Counted from the stretch's first letter, positions 41,282 to 50,755 are shown. The stretch is 64,000 bases of DNA from Pseudomonas azerbaijanoccidentalis (GCF_019145495.1 NZ_JAHSTU010000001.1:124001-188000), one strand, 5' to 3'. The notes: generated by a model from the letters alone, not told the origin. Translations and numbers: made by a program.

Positions 41282-43537
41282 ATGTATAAAGATTTGAAAT
41301 TCCCGGTCCTGATCGTCCATCGCGACATCAAGGCCGACACCGTTGCCGGTGACCGTGTGCGGGGTATCGCCCGGGAGCTGGAGCAGGAGGGTTTCAGTAT
41401 TGTCTCGGCGATGGATTACGCCGAAGGCCGGCTCGTCGCTTCGACCCATCACGGCCTTTCGTGCATGTTGATCGCGGCAGAAGACGCCAGCGCCCATTCC
41501 CATTTGTTACAGAATATGGCCGAGCTGATCGGGCTGGCGCGGGTGCGTGCGCCGGATTTGCCGATCTTCGCCCTCGGCGAACAAGTCACCCTGGAAAACG
41601 CCCCCGCCGATGCCATGGCCGAACTGAATCAGTTGCGCGGCATCCTCTATCTGTTTGAAGACACCGTGCCGTTTCTCGCTCGTCAGGTCGCGCGGGCCGC
41701 GCGCAAATACCTGGACGGGTTGTTGCCGCCGTTCTTCAAAGCCTTGGTGCAGCACACCGCCGACTCTAACTATTCCTGGCACACACCGGGGCATGGTGGG
41801 GGTGTGGCGTATCACAAGAGTCCGGTGGGGCAGGCGTTTCACCAGTTCTTCGGGGAAAACACCTTGCGTTCGGATCTATCGGTGTCGGTCCCCGAACTGG
41901 GCTCGCTGCTGGATCACACCGGCCCCTTGGCCGAAGCCGAGGCCCGGGCGGCGCGCAACTTCGGTGCCGACCACACCTTCTTCGTGATCAATGGCACTTC
42001 AACCGCCAACAAGATCGTCTGGCATTCCATGGTCGCCCGGGATGACCTGGTGCTGGTGGATCGCAACTGCCATAAATCGGTGCTGCACTCGATCATCATG
42101 ACCGGCGCCATTCCGTTGTACCTGTGCCCGGAGCGCAATGAGCTGGGCATCATCGGGCCGATTCCGCTGAGTGAGTTCAGTCCGCAGGCGATCCAGGCCA
42201 AGATCGACGCCAGCCCGCTGACCAAGGGCCGGGCGCCCAAGGTCAAACTCGCGGTGGTCACCAACTCCACGTACGACGGCCTCTGTTACAACGCCGAGCT
42301 GATCAAGCAGCAACTGGGCAACAGCGTCGAGGTGCTGCATTTCGACGAGGCTTGGTACGCCTACGCGGCGTTTCATGAGTTTTTTGCCGGGCGCTACGGC
42401 ATGGGCACTTCTCGCGGTGAAGCCAGCCCGCTGGTGTTCACTACCCACTCCACCCACAAGTTGCTGGCGGCGTTCAGCCAGGCGTCGATGATCCATGTGC
42501 AGGACGGCGGGGCGCGGCAGCTGGATCGCGACCGCTTCAACGAAGCGTTCATGATGCACATCTCAACGTCGCCGCAATACGGCATCATCGCTTCGCTGGA
42601 TGTCGCTTCGGCGATGATGGAAGGGCCGGCGGGGCGTTCGCTGTTGCAAGAGATGTTCGACGAGGCCCTGAGCTTTCGCCGCGCCTTGGCCAATCTACGC
42701 CAACACATCGCCGCGGATGACTGGTGGTTTTCCATCTGGCAGCCGCCTTCGGCCGAAGGCATCAATCGTGTGGTCACCGAAGACTGGTTGCTGCACCCAG
42801 ACGCCGACTGGCACGGTTTTGGCGGCGTGACCGACGACTATGTGTTGCTCGATCCGATCAAAGTCACCCTGGTGATGCCGGGGCTCACGGCCGGTGGCGC
42901 GTTGAGCGAGCGCGGGATTCCGGCGGCGGTCGTGAGCAAGTTCCTCTGGGAACGCGGGCTGGTCGTGGAAAAGACCGGGTTGTATTCGTTCCTCGTACTG
43001 TTTTCCATGGGCATCACCAAGGGCAAATGGAGCACCTTGCTCACCGAGTTACTGGAGTTCAAGCGCAGTTATGACGCCAACGTCAGTTTGGCCAGTTGCC
43101 TGCCATGCGTGGCGCAGGAGCATGTCTCGCGTTATCAGGGTATGGGGCTGCGCGACCTGTGCGATCAACTGCACGCCTGTTATCGCAGCAACGCTACGGC
43201 CAAGCATCTCAAGCGCATGTACACCGTACTGCCGGAAATCGCCGTGAAGCCGGCTGACGCCTATGATCATCTGGTGCGCGGTGAAGTCGAAGCGGTGTCG
43301 ATCGATGCGCTGGAAGGGCGCATCGCGGCGGTGATGCTGGTGCCGTATCCGCCGGGCATTCCGTTGATCATGCCCGGGGAACGCTTCACGGAGACGACCC
43401 GTTCGATTATCGACTACCTGGCATTTGCCCGCACATTCGATAGCAGTTTTCCGGGGTTCGTCGCCGATGTGCACGGATTGCAACATGAAGATGAGGGCAA
43501 TGGGCGGCAGTACACCGTCGATTGCATCAAGGAATGA
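41282..43537 (+). CDS. ldcA: Orn/Lys/Arg decarboxylase, probably lysine decarboxylase
   Basis: This 751-residue PLP enzyme is of the bacterial fold-I decarboxylase class. It has an N-terminal wing (REC-like) domain ~1-130, the PLP core with the Schiff-base Lys393 (TTHSTHKLLAAFSQA), HTPGHGGG, and a C-terminal domain with LVPYPPGIPLIMPGE. Its length and location beside rnhA-dnaQ match P. aeruginosa LdcA (PA1818), which makes cadaverine in lysine catabolism under arginine control; ornithine or arginine use cannot be excluded from sequence alone. Its stop is close to the acetyltransferase gene. Confidence 0.88.
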   Translation: MYKDLKFPVLIVHRDIKADTVAGDRVRGIARELEQEGFSIVSAMDYAEGRLVASTHHGLSCMLIAAEDASAHSHLLQNMAELIGLARVRAPDLPIFALGEQVTLENAPADAMAELNQLRGILYLFEDTVPFLARQVARAARKYLDGLLPPFFKALVQHTADSNYSWHTPGHGGGVAYHKSPVGQAFHQFFGENTLRSDLSVSVPELGSLLDHTGPLAEAEARAARNFGADHTFFVINGTSTANKIVWHSMVARDDLVLVDRNCHKSVLHSIIMTGAIPLYLCPERNELGIIGPIPLSEFSPQAIQAKIDASPLTKGRAPKVKLAVVTNSTYDGLCYNAELIKQQLGNSVEVLHFDEAWYAYAAFHEFFAGRYGMGTSRGEASPLVFTTHSTHKLLAAFSQASMIHVQDGGARQLDRDRFNEAFMMHISTSPQYGIIASLDVASAMMEGPAGRSLLQEMFDEALSFRRALANLRQHIAADDWWFSIWQPPSAEGINRVVTEDWLLHPDADWHGFGGVTDDYVLLDPIKVTLVMPGLTAGGALSERGIPAAVVSKFLWERGLVVEKTGLYSFLVLFSMGITKGKWSTLLTELLEFKRSYDANVSLASCLPCVAQEHVSRYQGMGLRDLCDQLHACYRSNATAKHLKRMYTVLPEIAVKPADAYDHLVRGEVEAVSIDALEGRIAAVMLVPYPPGIPLIMPGERFTETTRSIIDYLAFARTFDSSFPGFVADVHGLQHEDEGNGRQYTVDCIKE

Positions 43538-43551
43538 GGACTTTTCCCAGC

Positions 43552-44166
43552 ATGCAACCGGTCATGAATCCGAATCATCCAGGGCTGTCGGTGCGTGTGG
43601 CCGACGAAGGCTTTGCCGCGTACATCTGGGGCGCCGATTTCAGTTTTGAGGTCGCCGCCTACGGTGCGCCCGAAATCGGCCAGCCCGTGGAACAGTGGCG
43701 CGTTACCCCGATCACGCCCTATCGAAAATGCTACGGCATCGATCCCGAGGAATTCAGCAGTTTCCGCGATGCACCCGACAGTGCGATTTTCATGGCCTTC
43801 CTGGACGACGAGCCCGTGGGCCACCTGGTGATCAGCACCAACTGGAACGGCTTTGCCCATATCGACGAACTGGCGGTGCACGCTCCGGCGCGCCGTCATG
43901 GCGTGGCCAAGTCGTTGCTGGATGTGGCGCAGTTCTGGAGTCGCAAAAAGAAATTGCCGGGCATCATGCTCGAAACCCAGAACAACAACCTGGGGGCCTG
44001 TCGCTTGTACGAGCGTTGCGGCTATGTGATTGGCGGGATCGACCACCTGCGTTATCGCGGCATCGACCCCAATACCGCCGAGGTCGCGCTGTTCTGGTAT
44101 CGATTGTTCGATAACCCGCTGGAAAATCCGATCAGTTCGCCAGCATCGCCGCGGCTTGTTCCGTGA
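43552..44166 (+). CDS. GNAT acetyltransferase resembling streptothricin acetyltransferase
   Basis: The protein has about 204 residues. The GNAT core shows HIDELAVHAPARRHGVAKSL (acetyl-CoA P-loop) and GIMLETQNNNLGACRLYERC followed by GYVIGGID. The ETQxNNxxAC-LY-xCG-GGID string and an upstream PYRKCYG are features of the SAT/SatA streptothricin acetyltransferases, which acetylate the beta-lysine moiety. ATG 43552 is the best compromise (GAGG upstream), but 43534, overlapping the ldcA stop, is possible. Its position behind a lysine decarboxylase suggests a lysine- or cadaverine-like natural substrate. It overlaps the convergent lysR gene by 35 bases. Confidence 0.8.
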   Translation: MQPVMNPNHPGLSVRVADEGFAAYIWGADFSFEVAAYGAPEIGQPVEQWRVTPITPYRKCYGIDPEEFSSFRDAPDSAIFMAFLDDEPVGHLVISTNWNGFAHIDELAVHAPARRHGVAKSLLDVAQFWSRKKKLPGIMLETQNNNLGACRLYERCGYVIGGIDHLRYRGIDPNTAEVALFWYRLFDNPLENPISSPASPRLVP

Positions 44167-45025
44167 TGATGGTTAACAAAGTCTGGACGGCGGGCGATGG
44201 CTCACCGTTCTTCAGGGTCAGTGCGTAAAGACTGACCGGCACCGCAGGCGCCAACGGACACACATCCAGCCCCACCGATTTGGCGCCGAGGGCGGTGAAG
44301 GGGTCGACGATGGCCAGACCTTCGCCGGCCTCGACCATGCTGCGCATCATCTGATGAGTTTGTACCCGGGTCTGGATCACAGGCGCCGGGCGCAGCGCAT
44401 GCAGTTTGTTTTCCAGCGCCGGGCTTAGCGGGTCATGGCCGTCGAGGCCGACCATGGCTTGGCCGGCCAGGTCCTGAAGCGAAATATATTTCTGTTTCGG
44501 TTGCAGCCAGCCATGGGGCGCCAGCAGTTGCAGTTTGCCTTGGGCAATCACCTGGCAATCAATTTCGGTCCGGTCAGGGTCATGCAGGCTCAGGCCCAGA
44601 TCGCTTTCGCGCAGCAACAGGCTTTTGACGATGTCGCGGGTAGGCTGGCTCAAGAGGGTGCAAGGTACGTCGGGCAGGCGTCGGCGCAGGGCGGCAATGC
44701 TTTGCGGTAACAATTGCTGGGCCAGCGGCGGGGTGCAGATGATGCGTAACGGGGGCGCGAGGTATTGCTTGAGGCTGTTGGCCAGGCGTTGCACCGGCTC
44801 AAGCGCATCGTAGACGCGGGCGATTTCCACCTGTAACTCCCGCGCCTCGCGGGTAGCCTGTAACCGCCCGCGCACGCTCGAGAACAGCATGAAGCCCAAC
44901 TGACCCTCGGCATCGCGCAAAATGCGTTCGACTTCGGCCACCGGCAACTGCAGCCATTCGGCGGCGGTGCCCAGGTGACCGGTCTGCAAGAGCGCCTGGA
45001 TCACTTCGATATGGCGTAAGCGCAT
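44132..45025 (-). CDS. LysR-family regulator
   Basis: This 297-residue protein has a helix-turn-helix in residues ~3-60 (GHLGTAAEWLQLPVAEVERI) that is more divergent than usual, and an effector domain from ~90 (PPLRIICTPPLAQQLLPQSI). It ends 35 bases inside the convergent acetyltransferase gene. The target is unknown; ldcA and the acetyltransferase are candidates. Confidence 0.85.
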   Translation of the reverse strand: MRLRHIEVIQALLQTGHLGTAAEWLQLPVAEVERILRDAEGQLGFMLFSSVRGRLQATREARELQVEIARVYDALEPVQRLANSLKQYLAPPLRIICTPPLAQQLLPQSIAALRRRLPDVPCTLLSQPTRDIVKSLLLRESDLGLSLHDPDRTEIDCQVIAQGKLQLLAPHGWLQPKQKYISLQDLAGQAMVGLDGHDPLSPALENKLHALRPAPVIQTRVQTHQMMRSMVEAGEGLAIVDPFTALGAKSVGLDVCPLAPAVPVSLYALTLKNGEPSPAVQTLLTIITEQAAAMLAN

Positions 45026-45113
45026 GCGTGAAGTCCATGTTCAGCGGGTGAAGGAGTCAGTCGCTGAATCCTAACCCAAGTCCGCGCATATGACTTCTGC
45101 TCATAACATCGAG

Positions 45114-45341
45114 TTATGAAGCAACGCTGGTCGCCGGTTCGCGAACAATGGTCACGCCTGCCTGTACCAGCAGGAATTCATTGTCGTCGACCTTGTTGAC
45201 ACGATCGCCAATGGCCAGTTTGTACGTGGTTACCGGTCCGGAACCGTCTGCCGACGGGGTGGACTCCTGGAACTCGTGTACCGAATAAATGCGGCCTTCC
45301 GCGTCTCTTGCATGGAACTGACCGACGAGTACTGCTGCCAT
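45114..45341 (-). CDS. Small conserved-type hypothetical protein
   Basis: This 75-residue protein was not recognised. It has no signal peptide or cysteine and an alternating hydrophobic pattern suggesting an all-beta fold (GQFHARDAEGRIYSVHEFQE, then KLAIGDRVNKVDD). AGAGG precedes the ATG. It stands alone between the lysR gene and the flavin reductase gene. The coding call rests on the ribosome site, codon bias like its neighbours and a normal start/stop. Confidence 0.65.
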   Translation of the reverse strand: MAAVLVGQFHARDAEGRIYSVHEFQESTPSADGSGPVTTYKLAIGDRVNKVDDNEFLLVQAGVTIVREPATSVAS

Positions 45342-45523
45342 CTGCTTAGAACCTCTGGAGATAAAACGCTTGATTTACGGCTTGGTAGACCGCCATCAAG
45401 CTTGGTAAGTTTTGTTACTTGAAAAAAATAATCAGAACGCAGATATACCTGTGTTTACTGGCTGAACCGTCGTCCGATCATCTATAACTACAGGCTTCCC
45501 CCACGGACAATCGAGAGTCTTCC

Positions 45524-46084
45524 ATGAGCAATGTCTATAACGTCGCCGTTATTGTTGGCAGCCTGCGCAAAGCATCGATCAACCGCAAGATTGCGCTCGC
45601 CCTGGCCGACCTGGCGCCGGTCAATCTCAAGCTCACTATCGTCGAAATCGGCGATCTGCCGCTCTACAACGAAGATATCGATGGTGATTCACCGCCGGCA
45701 GCCTACAGCACTTTCCGACAACAAGTGAGCTCATCCGACGCGGTGTTGTTCGTCACCCCGGAATACAACCGTTCTGTGCCGGCACCCATGAAAAATGCCA
45801 TCGACGTTGGCTCGCGCCCGTACGGCAAGAGTGCCTGGAGTGGCAAACCGGGGGCGGTGATCAGCGCTTCGCCGGGTGCAATTGGCGGTTTTGGTGCCAA
45901 CCATCACCTGCGTCAATCCATGGTGTTTCTCAATGTGCCGTTGATGCAACAACCGGAAGCCTATCTGGGCGGGGCGGGCACGGCGTTTGATGAGGCCGGC
46001 AAGTTATCGGAATCGGTCAAGCCGTTCTTGCAGAGTTTCATCAATGCCTACGGGCAGTGGGTCGAGCAACACAAAAAACTGTGA
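45524..46084 (+). CDS. NAD(P)H-dependent FMN reductase (ChrR/YieF-like)
   Basis: This 186-residue flavodoxin-fold oxidoreductase has FMN phosphate loop GSLRKASINRKIA (residues ~12-24) and the diagnostic TPEYNRSVPAPMKNAID. Members reduce quinones, chromate or azo dyes by two electrons and protect against oxidative stress. A likely -10 (TATAAC, 45483-45488) lies upstream. It ends 23 bases from the convergent tetR gene. Confidence 0.9.
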   Translation: MSNVYNVAVIVGSLRKASINRKIALALADLAPVNLKLTIVEIGDLPLYNEDIDGDSPPAAYSTFRQQVSSSDAVLFVTPEYNRSVPAPMKNAIDVGSRPYGKSAWSGKPGAVISASPGAIGGFGANHHLRQSMVFLNVPLMQQPEAYLGGAGTAFDEAGKLSESVKPFLQSFINAYGQWVEQHKKL

Positions 46085-46107
46085 TTGCCGGTTTCCAGCG
46101 CTCCAGG

Positions 46108-46767
46108 CTACTGGGCGCTGGTCAGTCGGCTACAGATCATCGTTTCCATTTCCGACAGCCACGCGGCGGTTTGTGCCGCCGCCGGCTGTGCGGTCACGCA
46201 ATAACGTCGACCTCCCCAGGCCATGATCACCCAGCCATCGATGGTCGCCGGTGAGGGTTGCACTGGCAGATCGTCACAGGCCGCAAAAGCTTCACGCCAT
46301 TTCTGTGTGAGCTCATCGAACACTCTTCGGTGGTGTTTGGCTTCGGCGATCTGGTGTTCGATGAGCAGCACAGCGTGATTAAACAACGGTTGGCGCTGAT
46401 CATCGGGGTCGCAGGTCAGGCGAATCAGGCGCTTGATTCGGGTTGGCCAATCCTGGTCAATGGCTTGTACGACAGATTCGTCCAGGTCATGTAGCAGGAT
46501 ATCCAGACGATGGCGGATGTATCCCGATAGCAGGGCTTCCTTGCTCGGGAAGTAGTCGTAGAGCGTGCCGATCGCAACGCCTGCTTGCAGTGCCACTTCG
46601 CGGGTGGTCAACCTTGACCAGCCGTCACGCTGCCAAATCCGAACAAATGCCTCATAAATGGCATCGACAGTGAAAATCGCCCGGGCCTGAGTCGGCCGTT
46701 TCAGCGGTTTTGCGCGGGGATTGAGGGAGGACAACCGTTCCTTGCTGTTTCCGAACCCGTTCTTCAT
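46108..46767 (-). CDS. TetR-family regulator
   Basis: This 219-residue protein has an extended basic N-terminus (~25 residues, KERLSSLNPRAKPLKRPTQA), then the helix-turn-helix (~33-78; LTTREVALQAGVAIGTLYDY) and a helical effector domain. It is divergent from the DUF2855 gene with only 55 bases between the starts, so it probably controls that gene and itself. Confidence 0.88.
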   Translation of the reverse strand: MKNGFGNSKERLSSLNPRAKPLKRPTQARAIFTVDAIYEAFVRIWQRDGWSRLTTREVALQAGVAIGTLYDYFPSKEALLSGYIRHRLDILLHDLDESVVQAIDQDWPTRIKRLIRLTCDPDDQRQPLFNHAVLLIEHQIAEAKHHRRVFDELTQKWREAFAACDDLPVQPSPATIDGWVIMAWGGRRYCVTAQPAAAQTAAWLSEMETMICSRLTSAQ

Positions 46768-46822
46768 CGGCGGCCACTACGCTGGTGCTACCCGCCACGG
46801 TGTCGCAGCAGGAGATTGAAGG

Positions 46823-47926
46823 ATGCAAATCACAAGCACGGTAACACGACTGATTACCCGTAAAGATGCCCTCGACCAAAGCCGTATCGAGCAGGTTTCG
46901 CGTAGTTTCGTTCCGGCCACGGGCGAAGTCATTCTGAAGATTGACCGTTGCGCGCTGACCACCAACAACATTACCTACGCTGCATATGGCAATTCGATGA
47001 ATTATTGGGGCTTCTTTCCTACCGGGTTGGCGGAATGGGGCCACGTCCCGGTCTGGGGTTTTGCCGATGTCATCGCGTCGGATGTCGCAGGCATCAAGGT
47101 CGGAGAGCGTTTTTACGGGTACTTCCCGATTGCCAGCCACCTGTGGATGCGTCCGGAGCGGATTACCGAACGCGGTTTCTACGACGGCGCCGAACACCGG
47201 CAAGGTTTGACTTCGGCCTATAACCAGTACACCCGTTGCAGTTGGGACGCTTACTACAGTCCCGATACCGAAAACCTGCAGATTCTACTCAAGCCGCTGT
47301 TCCTGACGTCTTCGATGCTTGCCGACTTCCTGCAAGACAAGCAGTGCTTCGGTGCAACTCGGCTGGTGTTCTCCAGTGCATCGAGCAAAACCGCTTATGG
47401 CACTGCCGTGTGCCTGGGAAGCCATTCAGGTGTGGAACGAGTGGGTTTGACCTCGGCCGGCAATCAGCCCTTCGTCGAAAGCCTGGATTGTTACGAGCGC
47501 ACGGTTTCATACGAGGAACTGGAAAGTCTGCCTAACGACCGTCCTACGCTGTACGTGGACTTTTCCGGCGACCTGGATTTGCGGGACCGGGTGCACCGGC
47601 ATTTTTCCGGGCAGTTGATCTACAGCTGTTTCGCCGGCTCTGCGCAAAGCACCCATGAGGCTCGGCTGACCGCCATCGAAGGGCCGCAGCCAGTGTTCTT
47701 CTTTGCACCGATCCAGATTCGCAAGCGCAATGCCGATTGGGGGCCGGAAGGGGTCAGCCAGCATATCGGAGAAGGCTTGCTGCAATTTTTCCAGAAGGTC
47801 ACGGCCGCTGAGAAACCGTTGCTTACCGTGGTGGAAGGTCGCGGTTACGAAGCGGCGCAGGAGGTTATTTCCCGCCTATTTTACGGCAGAGTCAAACCAG
47901 TCGAAGGGCATGTCATTCGCTTGTAA
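46823..47926 (+). CDS. DUF2855 protein with MDR (quinone-oxidoreductase-like) features
   Basis: This 367-residue protein of unknown function is divergent from a TetR gene. The N-terminal third reads like the GroES-like domain of medium-chain dehydrogenases (GEVILKIDRCALTTNNITYA, then VWGFADVIASDVAGIKVGER), and SSASSKTAYGTAVCL sits where those enzymes have the nucleotide-binding start. It lacks the usual AxGxVG motif, so a coenzyme-binding role is uncertain. It is likely induced by a hydrophobic compound sensed by the TetR protein. Confidence 0.8.
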   Translation: MQITSTVTRLITRKDALDQSRIEQVSRSFVPATGEVILKIDRCALTTNNITYAAYGNSMNYWGFFPTGLAEWGHVPVWGFADVIASDVAGIKVGERFYGYFPIASHLWMRPERITERGFYDGAEHRQGLTSAYNQYTRCSWDAYYSPDTENLQILLKPLFLTSSMLADFLQDKQCFGATRLVFSSASSKTAYGTAVCLGSHSGVERVGLTSAGNQPFVESLDCYERTVSYEELESLPNDRPTLYVDFSGDLDLRDRVHRHFSGQLIYSCFAGSAQSTHEARLTAIEGPQPVFFFAPIQIRKRNADWGPEGVSQHIGEGLLQFFQKVTAAEKPLLTVVEGRGYEAAQEVISRLFYGRVKPVEGHVIRL

Positions 47927-47970
47927 GCGCCTGCGACTCAGCGCTGCAATGACCAGGCAGTGCTTTACTG

Positions 47971-47993
47971 TATATTCGAAATTCCATATATTC
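47971..47993. promoter_or_regulatory. Putative ArsR operator
   Basis: Two TATATTC copies (47971-47977, 47987-47993) lie 16 bases apart, with an imperfect TATAT-N10-ATATA symmetry, about 32-54 bases before the arsR start in the only AT-rich part of the gap. This fits an ArsR site overlapping the promoter. Confidence 0.45.
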
Positions 47994-48024
47994 ACGCCTC
48001 GTTTGTTCAGAGGCGTGTGCCTTC

Positions 48025-48372
48025 ATGTCCGACCCCCGCAGCCCCGTCGATGTATTCAAGGCCCTGGCCGATGACACCCGCAGTCGCGTTGCACTGTTGA
48101 TTGCTCGCGAGGGCGAACTTTGCGTGTGCGAACTCACCGCCGCGCTAGACCTCAGCCAACCGAAAATCTCCCGACACCTGGCGCAATTGCGCAGCCATGG
48201 CCTGTTGGCGGATCGACGGCAGGGGCAATGGGTTTATTACCGTTTGCACCCGCAGTTGTCACCTTGGGTCACCACGATGTTGCAAGAAGCGCTGGTGGCC
48301 AATGTCGATTGGCTTGCGGCCGATGTGGCTCGTTTGCAGGCGATGGCTGACCGGCCGGTTCGTTGCTGCTGA
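48025..48372 (+). CDS. arsR: ArsR-family arsenical-responsive repressor
   Basis: This 115-residue winged-helix repressor has the metal-binding motif ELCVCEL (two cysteines at the start of the DNA-binding helix, as in classical ArsR) followed by [21 protein letters not shown] further CC pair closes the protein (RPVRCC). Binding As(III) or Sb(III) releases DNA. The arsB gene follows after 31 bases. Confidence 0.93.
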   Translation: MSDPRSPVDVFKALADDTRSRVALLIAREGELCVCELTAALDLSQPKISRHLAQLRSHGLLADRRQGQWVYYRLHPQLSPWVTTMLQEALVANVDWLAADVARLQAMADRPVRCC

Positions 48373-48403
48373 TTCTTTTCCATTTTTCGTAAGGCAGTCG
48401 TCC

Positions 48404-49687
48404 ATGCTGGTAGCGTCATTGATTTTCCTGCTGACCATCACTTTGGTGATCTGGCAACCCAAAGGACTTGGCGTCGGCTGGAGCGCGGTGCTCGGCGCGG
48501 TGCTGGCACTGATTTTCGGCGTGGTGCACCTGACCGACATTCCGTTGGTGTGGCAAATCATCTGGAACGCCACCGGCACCTTTGTTGCGTTGATCATCAT
48601 CAGCCTGTTGCTGGACGAGGCCGGTTTTTTTGCCTGGGCTGCGCTGCACGTGGCCCGCTGGGGCAAGGGCAATGGACGCAAATTGTTTGCCTACATGGTG
48701 CTGCTCGGGGCTTTGGTGTCAGCATTGTTCGCCAATGACGGCGCGGCGCTGATCCTCACGCCCATCGTGATTTCCATGCTGCTGGCATTGCGTTTCTCCA
48801 AGGTGACGACCCTGGCGTTCGTCATGGGTGCCGGCTTCATCGCCGATACGGCCAGCCTGCCGCTGGTGGTCTCGAACCTGGTGAACATCGTTTCCGCTGA
48901 CTTTTTCAACATCGGTTTCAACCGGTATGCGGCGGTGATGATCCCGGTCAACCTGGTGAGTGTGGCGGCGACCCTGGCAATGCTGATGTGGTTTTTCCGG
49001 CGCGACATTCCCAAGGCCTACGACCCCGAACAACTGGAGCACCCCGAAACTGCGATTCACGACAAGGCAACGTTCTACGCCGGGTGGGCGGTGTTGGTGA
49101 TTCTGTTGCTGGGCTGTTTCGCACTGGAACCGTTGGGCATCCCCATCAGTGCGATTTCAGCGGTGTGCGCGGCCCTGCTGCTGGCAATCGCGGCCCGAGG
49201 CCACAAGATTTCCACGCGCAAGGTGATGAAAGAAGCACCGTGGCACATCGTGATTTTCTCGCTGGGCATGTACCTGGTGGTCTACGGCTTGCGCAACGCC
49301 GGGCTCACGGGCTACTTGGCGGAGTGGCTCAATGCGTTTGCCGGTTACGGCGTCTGGGGCGCGGCGATGGGCACTGGCGTATTGACCGCGTTGCTGTCGT
49401 CGATCATGAACAACTTGCCGACGGTGCTGATCGGGCTGCTGTCCATCGATGCCAGCCAGGCGACCGGAGTGGTGAAGGAGGCGATGATCTACGCCAACGT
49501 CATCGGCAGTGACCTGGGGCCGAAAATCACCCCGATTGGCAGCCTGGCGACATTGCTTTGGTTGCATGTGCTGGAGCGCAAAAACATTCAGATTGGCTGG
49601 GGGTATTACTTCAAGGTCGGGATCGTGTTGACGGTGCCGGTGTTGTTGGCGACGCTGGCGGCGCTGGCTGTGCGGTTGTCTCTTTAA
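48404..49687 (+). CDS. arsB: Arsenite efflux permease
   Basis: This 427-residue inner-membrane transporter has about 12 membrane segments and normal ArsB length. It extrudes As(OH)3/Sb(OH)3. Motifs are [38 protein letters not shown] and [17 protein letters not shown] 48404 with AAGG upstream gives the canonical [10 protein letters not shown] start; the frame is open much further upstream through arsR. No arsA, arsC or arsH gene follows. Confidence 0.95.
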   Translation: MLVASLIFLLTITLVIWQPKGLGVGWSAVLGAVLALIFGVVHLTDIPLVWQIIWNATGTFVALIIISLLLDEAGFFAWAALHVARWGKGNGRKLFAYMVLLGALVSALFANDGAALILTPIVISMLLALRFSKVTTLAFVMGAGFIADTASLPLVVSNLVNIVSADFFNIGFNRYAAVMIPVNLVSVAATLAMLMWFFRRDIPKAYDPEQLEHPETAIHDKATFYAGWAVLVILLLGCFALEPLGIPISAISAVCAALLLAIAARGHKISTRKVMKEAPWHIVIFSLGMYLVVYGLRNAGLTGYLAEWLNAFAGYGVWGAAMGTGVLTALLSSIMNNLPTVLIGLLSIDASQATGVVKEAMIYANVIGSDLGPKITPIGSLATLLWLHVLERKNIQIGWGYYFKVGIVLTVPVLLATLAALAVRLSL

Positions 49688-49718
49688 CCGCGTCGGCCCT
49701 ATCGTCGGAGCGCCGCCC

Positions 49719-49780
49719 GGAGCAGGCTCGCTCCCACAGGGGAATGCATTTCAAATGTGGGAGCGAGCCTGCTCGCGATA
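49719..49780. repeat. REP pair (family B)
   Basis: GGAGCAGGCTCGCTCCCACA pairs with TGTGGGAGCGAGCCTGCTCG between convergent arsB and DUF1853. It shares the linker GGGGAATGCATTTCAAATG with the cluster at 21969-22078 except for one to two bases. Confidence 0.85.
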
Positions 49781-49804
49781 GCGGTAGTCCAGTCAACACG
49801 GTGC

Positions 49805-50755
49805 TCAACCTTGCCCCGGCACATTCGGCCAAAGATCCGCCACCAGAAACAACCGCTCGGCTTCTTCCCAGTCGCCCTTGGCATTTTCGATCAATCGCAC
49901 CAGCAGTTGCGCTGGCGCCAGTGGGTCGAGGTCACTCAGCCACACGTTCAGTTGTTCCGTGTTCCAGGTGTGTTCCGCCGTGTAGTGCGCCGGCGCCAGC
50001 CAGGCGTGGCGGGGCAGGGGTTGCCAACGGCCGGTGGGGCTTTGGGCGAAAAACGCCGACCAGTCCTTTTGATGCAGCCAGCGACCGCGCAAATGTTGTG
50101 GATGCGCACCACTCGGTGCGGCGGCTTGTCCCGGCCATGGATACAGCAAGTAACCGCCCAGCCACAGATGTGCGCTGAACTGCTGGATGTCCAGTGCCGC
50201 CAGCACTTCGCGGCTCTCGGGACGCGCGGATATCGGCAGTTGATGCTGGCTCAGATGCGCCAGCTTGCGGTCCAGCCGATCATGGCAGCCGGGGCCGAGC
50301 CACTGCGCGGTGTCGCGTCCATCGCCCGATTGCGGGCCGAGATAGAGCTTGATCGCCAGTTCCAGGTGATGCACGCCGTCCCGGTCACGCATCAGCATGT
50401 CCAGTTCGCCCAACGTATGGCCTTCGCGGCGGATTGGCAGGTTGGCGGCAATCAGCTCGATGCCGGGCGCGTGCTCCACGGCAAATTGCCACAAACGTTC
50501 GTAGTACAAGCCCAGGCGACGAGTGCGGGCCTGGGCCAGCCAGTGGAGCAGGCCGTAGCTGTCTTGATCGAGCCGGCGCAACCAGTGCTCCAGGCGGTCC
50601 GGTGCCTGCACCCAGTCGCTGCCAGCCAGCGGATGGCGTTGCGGCCACGGTGTGTTGGCGAGCATCGGCGGCGCGAGGATGACCCATGCCAGGTCGCGCA
50701 CTTCCGGGTGGCGCAACTGGTGGGGTAACTGGAGCAAATCTGGAAATAGGATCAT
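49805..50755 (-). CDS. DUF1853 protein, PD-(D/E)xK nuclease-like
   Basis: This 316-residue protein has unknown function. The segment [20 protein letters not shown] followed by KLYL (residues ~116-139) has the D-x(n)-ExK pattern of the PD-(D/E)xK nuclease fold: an Asp in a beta hairpin, then Glu-x-x-Lys on the next strand. The rest is rich in Trp, His and Leu. It is divergent from nadK (118 bases between starts). Nuclease activity is inference. Confidence 0.78.
   Translation of the reverse strand: MILFPDLLQLPHQLRHPEVRDLAWVILAPPMLANTPWPQRHPLAGSDWVQAPDRLEHWLRRLDQDSYGLLHWLAQARTRRLGLYYERLWQFAVEHAPGIELIAANLPIRREGHTLGELDMLMRDRDGVHHLELAIKLYLGPQSGDGRDTAQWLGPGCHDRLDRKLAHLSQHQLPISARPESREVLAALDIQQFSAHLWLGGYLLYPWPGQAAAPSGAHPQHLRGRWLHQKDWSAFFAQSPTGRWQPLPRHAWLAPAHYTAEHTWNTEQLNVWLSDLDPLAPAQLLVRLIENAKGDWEEAERLFLVADLWPNVPGQG

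Noticed and set aside
44132..49687. Genomic island carrying arsRB and resistance-like genes
   Set aside because: No integrase, tRNA boundary, direct repeats or obvious shift in base composition were seen.
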